A stretch of DNA of 64,000 nucleotides from positions 1-64,000 of the forward strand of contig CAYYSD010000001.1 of NCBI GenBank assembly GCA_964474285.1. Reading direction: 5' to 3'. Each line of letters starts with the position of its first letter. Positions within the stretch are counted from its first letter, which is position 1. The position numbers were made by a program, and so were the translations under genes. The notes under the pieces are model-generated. The model saw only the letters and a list, made by a program, of their open reading frames with translations, made no database searches and was not told the DNA's origin. Source of the stretch: JACRBT01 sp964474285 (lineage in GTDB: Bacteria; Chloroflexota; Dehalococcoidia; Tepidiformales; Tepidiformaceae). Positions 51,848-60,328 of this stretch are shown here, one piece after another.

Positions 51848-53649
51848 TCGACGACCCCGATATCGACCTCGAAAACCAGGTCTCCGGCAAACTCTACGAT
51901 CCCCACGTGGTGCGGCGGTTGTGGGGCTATCTCCGGCCCTACTGGCTGCCCGTCGCCTTTGGCGCCTTTCTGCTGCTCATCCTCTCCGGCCTCGAAGTTG
52001 CCGGTCCGCTCATCCTGCGGGAGGCCATCGACGGCCAGATCGCGGAAGGGAAGACCGACCGCCTCGGCTTCCTGGTGCTTCTCTACCTGTCCACGCTCCT
52101 CGTGATGTTCAGCCTCCGCTATGTGCAGGCGGTGATGATGAACTACGTCGGCCAGCGCGTGATGACGGACCTCCGCATGGAGCTATTCAGCCACCTCCAG
52201 CGCATGTCCATCGCCTTCTTCGACCGCAACCCCGTCGGCCGCCTTGTCACGCGCCTCACCAACGACGTCGCCACGCTGGAACAGCTCATCTCCCAGGGCG
52301 TCGTCCAGATCCTGGCCAACCTGCTCACCGTGGTCGCCGTGATGATCGCGATGCTCCTCATCGACTGGAAGCTCGCGCTCATCATGTACATCTTCCTGCC
52401 GCCGCTCATCTGGGCCGTGCGCTTCTTCGCCTTCACCCAGCGCGATGGCTACCGCGAACAGCGCGCCTGGCTCTCCCGCATCAACGCGGACCTCAACGAA
52501 AACATTTCCGGCATGGCTGTCGTCCAGCTCTTCAACCGCGAGGAGGAGAATCTCCGGCGCTTCGACCGTCGCAACAGAGGCCTCCTTGGCGCGAACCTGA
52601 TGGTGTTGCGGTGGTACGCCATCTTCGAACCGACCGTCGTGTTGTTCGGTGCCGTGACCACTGCCGTCATCCTCTGGTACGGAGGTGCGCGCGCCATCGA
52701 CGAAACGCTCACCATTGGCACGCTCGTCGCCTTCACCCAGTACATGCAGCGTTTCTACTGGCCCATTCGCGACCTCTCCGACCGCTACACCACGCTCCAG
52801 GCCGCGACCGCCTCCTCCGAACGCATCTTCCAGGTCCTGGATGAAGCCGTCGAAGTCGTCGACATCGACGAACCGCGAACGCTCGGCAAGATCGAAGGAC
52901 GGATTGAGTTCGATCACGTCTGGTTCGCCTACGACGAAGAGAACTGGGTGCTCCGCGACGTTTCGTTCAGCATCGAACCGGGCGAACGCGTCGCCATCGT
53001 GGGCTCCACGGGTGCAGGCAAATCGACCCTGATGAACCTGCTCAACCGCCTCTACGATGTGCAGAAGGGCGAGATCCGCATCGATGGCGTCCCGATCCAT
53101 CACCTCGCCCAGCGCGAATTGCGCCGCCACGTGGGCATCGTCCTGCAGGACGCATTCCTCTTCAGCGACACCGTCGGCGAGAACATCCGCATGCGCGACC
53201 AGTCCGTCTCGATGGACCAGGTGCGCGCCGCCTCCGTGCTCGTCGGCGCCGACCGCTTCATCTCACGGCTCCAGCATGGCTACGACGAACCCCTTGCGGA
53301 GCGCGGCGCGAACCTGAGCACCGGCGAAAAACAGCTCCTTGCCCTCGCTCGCGTGGCCGCCTTCAACCCGGAAATCGTGCTCGTAATGGACGAAGCCACC
53401 GCGAGCATCGACCCCGAGACCGAGGCCGTCCTCCAGGCGAGCATCCGCCGCGTGACCGAGGGCCGCACGAGCATCATCATCGCGCACCGCCTGAACACCA
53501 TCCGCTTCGCCCACCGCATCCTCGTGATGCAGCACGGCCACGTCGTCGAAAGCGGCACCCACGGCGAACTGCTCGGCCGGGGCGGCGTCTACGCCAAACT
53601 CTTCGAGCTCCAGTACAAAGGCCAGGACGCGGTGTCGACCGGCAGATAG
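51844..53649 (+). CDS. heterodimeric ABC exporter subunit with active Walker B
   Basis: A 601-residue partner of the preceding gene. Walker A is GSTGAGKST and Walker B ends in MDEATASID with E517 intact, while its signature reads LSTGEKQL, deviating from LSGGQ. The two subunits are therefore complementary: one canonical and one degenerate ATP site form at the dimer interface. The GTG start lies in the GTGA overlap; an open frame upstream is shadow. It is longer at its N-terminus (about 40 residues) than subunit one. Confidence 0.94.
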   Translation: MIDDPDIDLENQVSGKLYDPHVVRRLWGYLRPYWLPVAFGAFLLLILSGLEVAGPLILREAIDGQIAEGKTDRLGFLVLLYLSTLLVMFSLRYVQAVMMNYVGQRVMTDLRMELFSHLQRMSIAFFDRNPVGRLVTRLTNDVATLEQLISQGVVQILANLLTVVAVMIAMLLIDWKLALIMYIFLPPLIWAVRFFAFTQRDGYREQRAWLSRINADLNENISGMAVVQLFNREEENLRRFDRRNRGLLGANLMVLRWYAIFEPTVVLFGAVTTAVILWYGGARAIDETLTIGTLVAFTQYMQRFYWPIRDLSDRYTTLQAATASSERIFQVLDEAVEVVDIDEPRTLGKIEGRIEFDHVWFAYDEENWVLRDVSFSIEPGERVAIVGSTGAGKSTLMNLLNRLYDVQKGEIRIDGVPIHHLAQRELRRHVGIVLQDAFLFSDTVGENIRMRDQSVSMDQVRAASVLVGADRFISRLQHGYDEPLAERGANLSTGEKQLLALARVAAFNPEIVLVMDEATASIDPETEAVLQASIRRVTEGRTSIIIAHRLNTIRFAHRILVMQHGHVVESGTHGELLGRGGVYAKLFELQYKGQDAVSTGR

Positions 53650-53744
53650 ACCGGTCGCAGCCCTTCGGATCCGCGCCGGTCACGCGATCACAGCAGGGTG
53701 AAGTCTCGGCGCCGTTTGCCGTACACTCGATCCAGGGAGCGCAC

Positions 53745-53996
53745 ATGACCGAGATACAAAGACTCTATCAAGAAGCTTTGCAGCTTGAGCCCTCGATCAG
53801 GCGAGCGCTGGCTGAGTCGCTCTTCCTCAGCCTCGATGGTTCTCCGGTCCCCTTTGCGGAACTCCCTCAGGACGTGCGCATCGAGGTCGCGCGGCGGGAC
53901 CGCCAGCTGGATGACAGTCCTGCCGCGTCGCGCACATGGGAAGACGTCCGCCAAGAACTGTTCGCCCCTTCAGATGGCCGGCCGCCTCAGGGTTGA
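53745..53996 (+). CDS. addiction-module antitoxin, second pair
   Basis: An 83-residue protein with the PF09720-like helices (EIQRLYQEALQLEPSIRRAL, ESLFLSLDGSPV) and a C-terminal RTWEDVRQELF segment. It overlaps its toxin gene by 23 bases. It is only distantly similar to the antitoxin at 49439-49675, so the two modules are unlikely to cross-react. Confidence 0.82.
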   Translation: MTEIQRLYQEALQLEPSIRRALAESLFLSLDGSPVPFAELPQDVRIEVARRDRQLDDSPAASRTWEDVRQELFAPSDGRPPQG

Positions 53997-54276
53997 AGTC
54001 GCCGAAGAGGCGTACCTCGAAATCATTGAGGCACGCGAGTACATGCGTCTCGCTTCCGAATCCCAGTCCATCCGCTTTGCTCAGACGCTCGACCGGCTCG
54101 TTTCGATGCTCCAGGAGTTTCCGGCCGCCGGACGTCTGGAGGGTGACGGAATCCGGGCATTCGTGATGCAGGGCTTTCCCTACATCCTCGTGTACCGCGC
54201 CACTGAGCAGAAACTACGGCTGCTCGGTCTCATTCACACAAGCAGGGGCGACCAGGGATGGCGAGCCCGCCCCTGA
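53974..54276 (+). CDS. ParE/RelE-fold toxin, second pair
   Basis: A 100-residue toxin: EVAEEAYLEIIEAREYMRLA, FPAAGRLEGDGIRAFVMQGF and PYILVYRATEQKLRLLGLIH fit ParE. It starts at an ATG inside the antitoxin gene. It ends just after the start of a 100-base gap before the large regulator gene. Confidence 0.86.
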   Translation: MAGRLRVEVAEEAYLEIIEAREYMRLASESQSIRFAQTLDRLVSMLQEFPAAGRLEGDGIRAFVMQGFPYILVYRATEQKLRLLGLIHTSRGDQGWRARP

Positions 54277-54380
54277 CGTTCACCTCCAGGACTCGTGTGA
54301 TCCCCTTCTCGTTTCCGCTTGCAGCCACCACGTAGACTTGTCGCGGAAGCGCGCAGGCAGGTCGCGCCGCACAGGACATC

Positions 54381-57300
54381 ATGGCCGCCGTAACGCTCGA
54401 TACCATCGTGCCCCCCACCAGCGCGCCCTTTGTCGGCCGACAGCATGAGTTGGCGTCGATCGAGGATTGCCTGCGCGCGGCCCTCTCCGGCAGGCCCGGC
54501 GTTGTCGTCGTTGAAGGTGAAGCCGGCATCGGCAAGTCGCGCCTGACGCGAGAGGCGGTGGCCTTCGCCGAACGCCTGGGCTTCCAGTCGTGCCCCGGCC
54601 GTTTCGTGGATTCGCGCGCCGTTCCCTTCCTGCCCCTGGTGGCGACGCTGCTGCCCCAGCTGGAACGCGCGGGCATCCTGGCGATGACCAATCACGCTGC
54701 AGACGCCGCAACGCTCAAGCGCCTCCTCGCTACCGGCGAAGCCCTTCCCGACATCCACGCCGAAGGCCGCCAGCTCTACCCGGCCCTCTCGCGCCTGGTC
54801 GCGGCGTTGGCCTCGCGGCGGCCATTGGTACTCGCCTTCGATGACCTCCACTGGGCCGAACCGGACGCGATCGACCTGCTGCTCCACCTGGCGCTCGGCG
54901 TCGTCGATGCCGCCAACAGCCGTCTGCCCCTCGTGCTCGTCCTCATCACCCGTGCGCCCGAATCCGGCTCGCCCCTGGGGGCGATGCTGGCGCGCCTCCG
55001 CCGCGAACCCGCCGTCAACTACATCCGATTGGCCGGCCTGCGCGAACTGGAGACCAACGAATTTGTCCGCGGTTCGACCTCGGTGCCGTGCACCCCTGCC
55101 CTGTTACACCTCCTGCAGGATGCGACCCGCGGCAATCCGCTGTTCGTCGCGGAAGCTCTCGGCCATCTCGCCGGGCGCGGCGCACTGCGCGAAGTCGATG
55201 GCCACCTGGCGAACACCGGCAACCTGCGCCAGATCCCCCTCCCCAAAGAACTTGCCGTCGCCATCGAAGCGAAAGCAGCCGCGTTGGAGCCGGCTGCGGC
55301 GGCCGCGCTTTCCGCCGCCGCGATCGTTGGCGACAGCTTCGAAGCGGGACCGGTTGCCCGGCTCGCCGGATTGCCCGTGGCCGAGGCGCTCAGCCTGTTC
55401 GATGCGGCCATCAGGCGCGGGTTTCTCTTCGAAGAAGGCACAGGCTATCGCTTCGCCCACCCGAGTTTCCGCGAAGTGTTCCGGCACCGCCTGCCGCCCG
55501 GGGAGCGCCGCAAACTCCACTTCGAAGCCGGTCGCCAGCTCCTCGAGACATCGCCTTCGTCCGCAATCGAAATCGCCCAGCACTTCCTGGACGCCGGTCC
55601 GCTCGTGGAGCCGCTCGAACGCGGCCGCCGCGCCGCGATGGCCGGCGACCGCGCCATCGAGATGACCGCCTATGCGGAAGCCGCTCGCTTCTACAACGAA
55701 GCGCTGGCCATCGAGCCCTACATCGCCTCGATCCCTCGCGCGCATTCCGCCCACCTCGCCCTCCGCTGCGGCTATGCGCTCTACCGCAACACCGACCGCG
55801 CCGCGAGCCTCGAACGCTATCGCCACGCCTGTGAACTCTTCCGGGAAGCAGGCGACCTCGCCGGCTGGGGCGAAGCGCTAACCGGCGCCACCCGCGGCCA
55901 CTTCGCCTATGGCGCCCTCCGCGTCGGCGAACCCCTCGACTCCGGCCCCATCGACGAATACCTGGCAGTCGCCCGCGAAAAGGCCCCCCTCGAATCCGGC
56001 CTGCTCATGTGCCAGTGGTCCGAAGCCCTCCACAACGCACGCGACCCCGGCGCCCGCCGCTGGGCCGAAGATGCGCTCGAAATCGCCAGCCGGCTGGACG
56101 ACGACTTCCTCTCCATGCGCGCGAACTTCACCCTCGGCCGCGCCTGTCAGCGTGACCTCGATCCCGCGGCCGCGCTCGCCGCGCACCGCCGGGCCCTCGA
56201 ATTCGCCCGCCGCATCGACGACCCGTGGTGGGTCTGCCAGGGCCTCCAGAACCAGCCCCAGGCGCTCATCGCGCTGGGCCGCATCGACGAAGCGGAGACG
56301 GTCGCCCGCGAGACCCTCGCAGTCGCCGCCGAGGTGCACGACTGGGCCATTCAGACGGCGGGCCTTTCCTCGCTGACGGCGATCGCAGTGCTGCGAGGGC
56401 GGTTCGACGAAGCCGAACGCCTGGCCGTCGATGCACAGAAGCACTTCCGTCGCTCGCGCTGGTCCTACATGCCCGCAATCGTCTACCCGGCCTTGGCCTA
56501 TGCACGTACCCTGCGCGGCCAGTGGCCCGAGGCGCTGGACGCCCTCGACATGCTCGAAGCGGTCATCCCCGCCTCCTGCTGGGCTCAGCGCCACGCGCTC
56601 TTTGCCGCCGCAGGCGATGTCTCCACCGTACGCATCGAACTCGAAGCCCATCCGGGCCGCGCCTTCTGGAAGGGCGCGCCCGATATGTTCGTCCTGAACA
56701 GCGTAACCCCACGCATCGATCTCGCGGACGAACTGCGGCTGCCCGCACTCGCCCAGCATCCGCGCGATATCCTCCAACAGGCCGCCACGCTCGGGAACAA
56801 GGTCACTTTCGGCCCCGGCTACCTGGTGCAGCGCCTGCTCGCCGTCTCTGCCTGGCTCGCGAACGACCGCGCCACCGCCCGGGAACACTTCGACGCTGCC
56901 ATCAGGGACGGCCAGGTGGCAGGTGCACGCCCCGAACTCGCGCGTTCCCACCTTGGCCTTGCCACGATGCTCCTGGAGGACGAAGACCCTACCGCGGCTG
57001 CTCCACACCTGCGCACGGCGCTTTCCCTGTGCGAAGAGCTGGGCATGACGCCCTGTGCCGAGCGCGCGCGTTCCCTGGCGGACAGGCATAGCATCACCGT
57101 GCCCCCCGTGGCCGGACTCGAAGACGGCGGTATCGCTGCTCTGCCGCGCGAAATACTCTTCGCGCTCGCCTCCGGACGCCGCCCGGCGGACCTGGCCGAT
57201 CAACTCCTCCTCAGCGAGCGCACCGTGACTTCAACGCTGGAGGAGCTCCGCCGCACGGCCGGCGTCACCGACGAAGTCTCAGCCCGGCAATTCCTTCGCA

Positions 57301-57869
57301 GCCGCGGACTCGCGCCGGCGGAAGATGCCCGGGCAACAGACGTAGCCTCCGCCAGGCCCGGACCACTTCGCGTCCTCATGTTCTGCGACATCGTCGAATC
57401 CACCCGGCAGAACTACGCCCTTGGCGATGCGCGTTGGGCCGTCCTCCTGGACCGTCACGACACCATCGTCGCCGAGTGCGTCCACCGCTGGTCCGGCACC
57501 GTGCATAAGAAGCTCGGCGATGGCGTCTTCAGCTCCTTCGCCTCGGCGGCGGCGGCGGTGGAATGCGCGCTCGATATCCAATCGCGTTTTCCGATCTTCC
57601 ATCCCGAGGAACCCGGCGTGGGGGTCGTCGTGCGTGTCGGGCTCAGCGCCGGCGAACCGGTCGCGGCCGGCGACGATCTCATCGGCCTCTCTGTCGTGGA
57701 AGCCCGGCGCATCAGCGACCTGGCCGAACACGGTGGCGTGCTCGTCTCCGAAACGGTCCGGCTTCTCGCCAGCAACGCCATCGGTCTCGCGTTCGTCGAC
57801 CGCGGACGCTTCGCCCTTAAGGGCTTCAACGACCTTGCCCGCCTCTACCAGGTCCGCCCCAAACCGTGA
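54381..57869 (+). CDS. AAA/TPR transcription regulator with C-terminal class III cyclase domain
   Basis: A 1162-residue protein. Residues 15-330 are an AAA-type ATPase (PFVGRQHELASI; Walker A GEAGIGKS at 46-53; Walker B LAFDDLHW, D154/D155). About 400-900 is a TPR-like helical array. A helix-turn-helix resembling LuxR/GerE (DLADQLLLSERTVTSTLEEL) lies near 930-965. From about 993 to the end is a class III nucleotide cyclase: FCDIVEST gives one metal Asp, HKKLGDGVFSSF the Lys and second Asp. The usual order in this family is cyclase first, so the C-terminal position is unusual. It could both bind DNA and make cAMP/cGMP. Confidence 0.9.
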   Translation: MAAVTLDTIVPPTSAPFVGRQHELASIEDCLRAALSGRPGVVVVEGEAGIGKSRLTREAVAFAERLGFQSCPGRFVDSRAVPFLPLVATLLPQLERAGILAMTNHAADAATLKRLLATGEALPDIHAEGRQLYPALSRLVAALASRRPLVLAFDDLHWAEPDAIDLLLHLALGVVDAANSRLPLVLVLITRAPESGSPLGAMLARLRREPAVNYIRLAGLRELETNEFVRGSTSVPCTPALLHLLQDATRGNPLFVAEALGHLAGRGALREVDGHLANTGNLRQIPLPKELAVAIEAKAAALEPAAAAALSAAAIVGDSFEAGPVARLAGLPVAEALSLFDAAIRRGFLFEEGTGYRFAHPSFREVFRHRLPPGERRKLHFEAGRQLLETSPSSAIEIAQHFLDAGPLVEPLERGRRAAMAGDRAIEMTAYAEAARFYNEALAIEPYIASIPRAHSAHLALRCGYALYRNTDRAASLERYRHACELFREAGDLAGWGEALTGATRGHFAYGALRVGEPLDSGPIDEYLAVAREKAPLESGLLMCQWSEALHNARDPGARRWAEDALEIASRLDDDFLSMRANFTLGRACQRDLDPAAALAAHRRALEFARRIDDPWWVCQGLQNQPQALIALGRIDEAETVARETLAVAAEVHDWAIQTAGLSSLTAIAVLRGRFDEAERLAVDAQKHFRRSRWSYMPAIVYPALAYARTLRGQWPEALDALDMLEAVIPASCWAQRHALFAAAGDVSTVRIELEAHPGRAFWKGAPDMFVLNSVTPRIDLADELRLPALAQHPRDILQQAATLGNKVTFGPGYLVQRLLAVSAWLANDRATAREHFDAAIRDGQVAGARPELARSHLGLATMLLEDEDPTAAAPHLRTALSLCEELGMTPCAERARSLADRHSITVPPVAGLEDGGIAALPREILFALASGRRPADLADQLLLSERTVTSTLEELRRTAGVTDEVSARQFLRSRGLAPAEDARATDVASARPGPLRVLMFCDIVESTRQNYALGDARWAVLLDRHDTIVAECVHRWSGTVHKKLGDGVFSSFASAAAAVECALDIQSRFPIFHPEEPGVGVVVRVGLSAGEPVAAGDDLIGLSVVEARRISDLAEHGGVLVSETVRLLASNAIGLAFVDRGRFALKGFNDLARLYQVRPKP

Positions 57870-57888
57870 TGTGCCTCACACAAATCTG

Positions 57889-57917
57889 TTGACTTTGTAA
57901 CGCGACACGCGCAATCT
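57889..57917 (+). promoter_or_regulatory. possible promoter of the two-gene unknown operon
   Basis: TTGACT at 57889-57894 and CAATCT at 57912-57917 are separated by 17 bases, about 40 bases before the gene start at 57959. The -35 is good and the -10 poor. Confidence 0.35.
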
Positions 57918-57958
57918 CACGCCGCACCCGGTAAAGCAACACCTCAGGAAGTAGTCAC

Positions 57959-58852
57959 ATGGGCGACGGAATGCCAACGATTGTCGCGAAGGGCTTCATC
58001 GGCATGAGGCTCGACCGCCGATACTCCACCCCCGAAAGACGCTGGCGGAGCCTCGAAGAACTCCGCCGAAGCGGTTGGGACGGCCTGGCCGCCAACACCA
58101 AGACCGAAGCGCTCGCGAGCCACGACGTCATGACCCTTTCGGAGCAATGGTTCGATGCGGCCAAGGACCACTGGAACGCGCTCGAAAAACACCCGGTCTC
58201 GCTGTGGGCATTTGGCCACGACCACTACGACCCGGTGAACCTTTCCCAGGGCGCTCTCAACGTCGGGCGAAAGGTCATTACTGCCGGGCTTATCGAGGCG
58301 CTGGAAATATCGCTCGGTCTCGGACACGACGAAGATCCGCCCGTCCTTACACGGGCAGACGACCCTTACGACCAGAGCGTCAACAAAGGGGACGAAGTGA
58401 AACAGAGCGGGGAAAGCCTGATCGATGTCGCCGGGCTGACTCGCAATCTGCCGGTGGACGTCTACTGGGTCTGCGGCAAGCTCGACGGCTTCGAAGTCCA
58501 GGTCTCGTGGAATCCCCAACAAGTGACCGTGTTCATCCTCACTCCCCCCGTTTTCTGGGGGATCGAGGGAGCAAATCGCCTCCCAAATTCCAACCGCAAC
58601 TACGAACAGGCCAAAAAGAAGGATGCCCGCGGGATGATCCTGGTCACCCCTTCCACCGTCGCGGCCGAAGCGGCGATCGCTGCAACAGACGCCGAGCTGG
58701 CCGCGAAGGTGGCCTCGTTCAAACTGCCCGCTTCGGTGACCGGGCCCGCCTTGAAGATGAACCTGTCGTTCGCTCCCCGTTCCGAGTTGATCTCAATCAA
58801 GGATGGCGGCGTTACTCCCGGGAGTTCCGTAGCCATCAAGGGGACAATCTGA
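57959..58852 (+). CDS. conserved hypothetical protein, first of two-gene operon
   Basis: A 297-residue protein that was not recognised. The N-terminal ~130 residues are helical and charged (TPERRWRSLEELRRSGWDGL); the middle has LPVDVYWVCGKLDGFEVQVS and VTVFILTPPVFW; the C-terminal part ends in a beta-rich SELISIKDGG. No signal peptide, membrane segment or metal motif. AGGAAG precedes the ATG. Its stop overlaps the next ATG (TGATG), so the products are made together. Confidence 0.75.
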   Translation: MGDGMPTIVAKGFIGMRLDRRYSTPERRWRSLEELRRSGWDGLAANTKTEALASHDVMTLSEQWFDAAKDHWNALEKHPVSLWAFGHDHYDPVNLSQGALNVGRKVITAGLIEALEISLGLGHDEDPPVLTRADDPYDQSVNKGDEVKQSGESLIDVAGLTRNLPVDVYWVCGKLDGFEVQVSWNPQQVTVFILTPPVFWGIEGANRLPNSNRNYEQAKKKDARGMILVTPSTVAAEAAIAATDAELAAKVASFKLPASVTGPALKMNLSFAPRSELISIKDGGVTPGSSVAIKGTI

Positions 58853-59274
58853 TGACTCTGCACTGGAACATCGCTGAACTCGAAGACACCCTCCGCAAGT
58901 TCGCCGGGGACCTGTTCCCCGGCCTCACGGTCCAATCGGCCAACTTGCTCGAACCGGGCCTCGGCCTCGACGACCAGACACAGGCCTTCATCGGATGGGT
59001 GGTCATAGGACTCCATGGTGAACAGTTCGCCACGCCGGACTCGAAGGATGCGACATTCCTCGGCTTTAAGCCGACTGGCCGGACACTGACGATACCCATC
59101 GTGAGCATCGCCACTCCGAAGTCGGACGGCCTGGCGGAAGGGCTAAGAGGCGAGGATCTCATGATGCAACTCCCGGGCAGCAATCTCTGGCTCCGCAAAC
59201 GGCTGTGCTTCTGGGACCAACTCTCTGTCCTTGGCCAGATGGGCGTGCGCGCCGTCGGCCGTCCCGTCGTCTGA
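58852..59274 (+). CDS. conserved hypothetical protein, second of two-gene operon
   Basis: A 140-residue protein that was not recognised, mixed alpha/beta, with NIAELEDTLRKFAGDLFPGL and a C-terminal DLMMQLPGSNLWLRKRLCFW. Ribosome-binding site AAGGGGA lies in the preceding gene. The open frame extends upstream as a shadow of that gene. Function unknown. Confidence 0.72.
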   Translation: MTLHWNIAELEDTLRKFAGDLFPGLTVQSANLLEPGLGLDDQTQAFIGWVVIGLHGEQFATPDSKDATFLGFKPTGRTLTIPIVSIATPKSDGLAEGLRGEDLMMQLPGSNLWLRKRLCFWDQLSVLGQMGVRAVGRPVV

Positions 59275-59345
59275 AGGCACACGGTCAGACACGGCAAGCG
59301 AGTGCGGCAAGCCCCCCACCCCATCCGCCCCTCTCGTCAGAATCG

Positions 59346-59453
59346 GTTCGCCCTGAGCCAGTCGAAGGGCCTGGTTCCCTTGCACTGACTCCCTGCGCCG
59401 GGGCATACGCTCAAGCGTCACCGCGTTCGCGCTGCGATTGGCTCACCACGAAC
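59346..59453. repeat. composite REP-like element, inverted pair with decayed second arm
   Basis: First arm (59346-59373) has the same core CCCTGAGCCAGTCGAAGGG as at 49275; the second (59425-59453) is GTTCGCGCT to CACGAAC with several changes. The spacer is similar in length to that at 49275-49380 and shares GCGCCGG. The rest of the 191-base gap holds no gene. Confidence 0.78.
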
Positions 59454-59465
59454 GGCTTCTGAACC

Positions 59466-60134
59466 TTACGACCGCTTGCGTCCGACATAGACGTAATGGC
59501 GGGGACCGCGGTTGACGCCCCGGGCGCTCACGCGGTGCTCTTCCGGGATGAAGCCGGCCCGCTGCAGCTTCGCCATGAAGAAGGGCGCGGGGTCGGTGGA
59601 CCACACCGCGATGGCGCCAGCGCGCTTCAGCGCCTGTCGCGCGAACTCGAGGCCAGACGGGGTGTAGAGCGCCGAGTTACCGCGCTGCGTGAAGGCGTCC
59701 GGTCCGTTGTCCACGTCCAGCAGGATGGTGTCGAAGCGCTCCTTCGCGGTCCGGATGAGGCGGGCGACATCGCCCGGCTCGACGGTCACGCGGGGGTCGT
59801 CCAGGGGATGTCCGGCCAGCGGCCCGAGCGGCCCGCGGTTCCATTCGACCACCTGGGGGATGAGTTCACCCACGATGAGTGTTCCGTCTTCGGGCAGGAG
59901 GTCGAGCGCGGCCCGCGCGGTGTAGCCCATGCCCAGGCCGCCCACAAGCACGCATGCGCCGGCCGGGGGCTTGCGCATGGCCAGCTCGGCCATCGCCTCC
60001 TCCGAACCGTGCATCCGGCTCACCATCAGGTCATAGCCGTCCGCACGGATGACGAAGTCGCCGTCGTGGCGGCGCAAGATGAGCTCCGAGCCATCCGGCG
60101 TCTTCGCGGTGTCGATGGTCTCCCAGGGCTTCAT
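59466..60134 (-). CDS. spermidine synthase-like methyltransferase-fold protein
   Basis: A 222-residue Rossmann-fold protein. VLVGGLGMGYTARAAL forms the nucleotide-binding glycine loop, LIVGELIPQVVEWNR the acidic strand-2 end, and ILLDVDNGPDAF the strand-4 motif. It matches short spermidine synthase-like proteins of unproven function. It does not contain the full polyamine-binding N-terminal domain of SpeE. Confidence 0.85.
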   Translation of the reverse strand: MKPWETIDTAKTPDGSELILRRHDGDFVIRADGYDLMVSRMHGSEEAMAELAMRKPPAGACVLVGGLGMGYTARAALDLLPEDGTLIVGELIPQVVEWNRGPLGPLAGHPLDDPRVTVEPGDVARLIRTAKERFDTILLDVDNGPDAFTQRGNSALYTPSGLEFARQALKRAGAIAVWSTDPAPFFMAKLQRAGFIPEEHRVSARGVNRGPRHYVYVGRKRS

Positions 60135-60169
60135 CTTCCCACCCTACAGCGGAAGCCCCGGATACACAC

Positions 60170-60199
60170 GGAGGGAGCGGCCCTGCGGCAACTCCCTCC
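60170..60199. repeat. GC-rich stem-loop downstream of the receptor gene
   Basis: GGAGGGAG at 60170-60177 pairs perfectly with CTCCCTCC at 60192-60199. It lies between the receptor remnant and the start of the methyltransferase-like gene on the same strand, and could end the receptor transcript, although no T tract follows. Confidence 0.4.
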
Positions 60200-60219
60200 G
60201 GCTGTCAGGCGGCGTTGAT

Positions 60220-60293
60220 TCAGGCGAGGCGGAAGCGTGCCGCGCCGCATGCAGAAGGCTCGCCAGTGCGCGCATGCTTGCCGCCGTGGCCGC
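60220..60293 (-). pseudogene. remnant of a chemoreceptor C-terminus
   Basis: On the minus strand, this segment reads ATAASMRALASLL and, after a one-base frame change, AARFRLA and a stop. The intact receptor next to it ends ATAARMRELANHLNTGAARFRLA. Only the last ~25 codons remain. It points to a past tandem duplication of the receptor gene followed by deletion. Confidence 0.75.
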
Positions 60294-60328
60294 CCCGTGT
60301 CTTCCCTCCCCCGCGCGACTTCGCCCGC

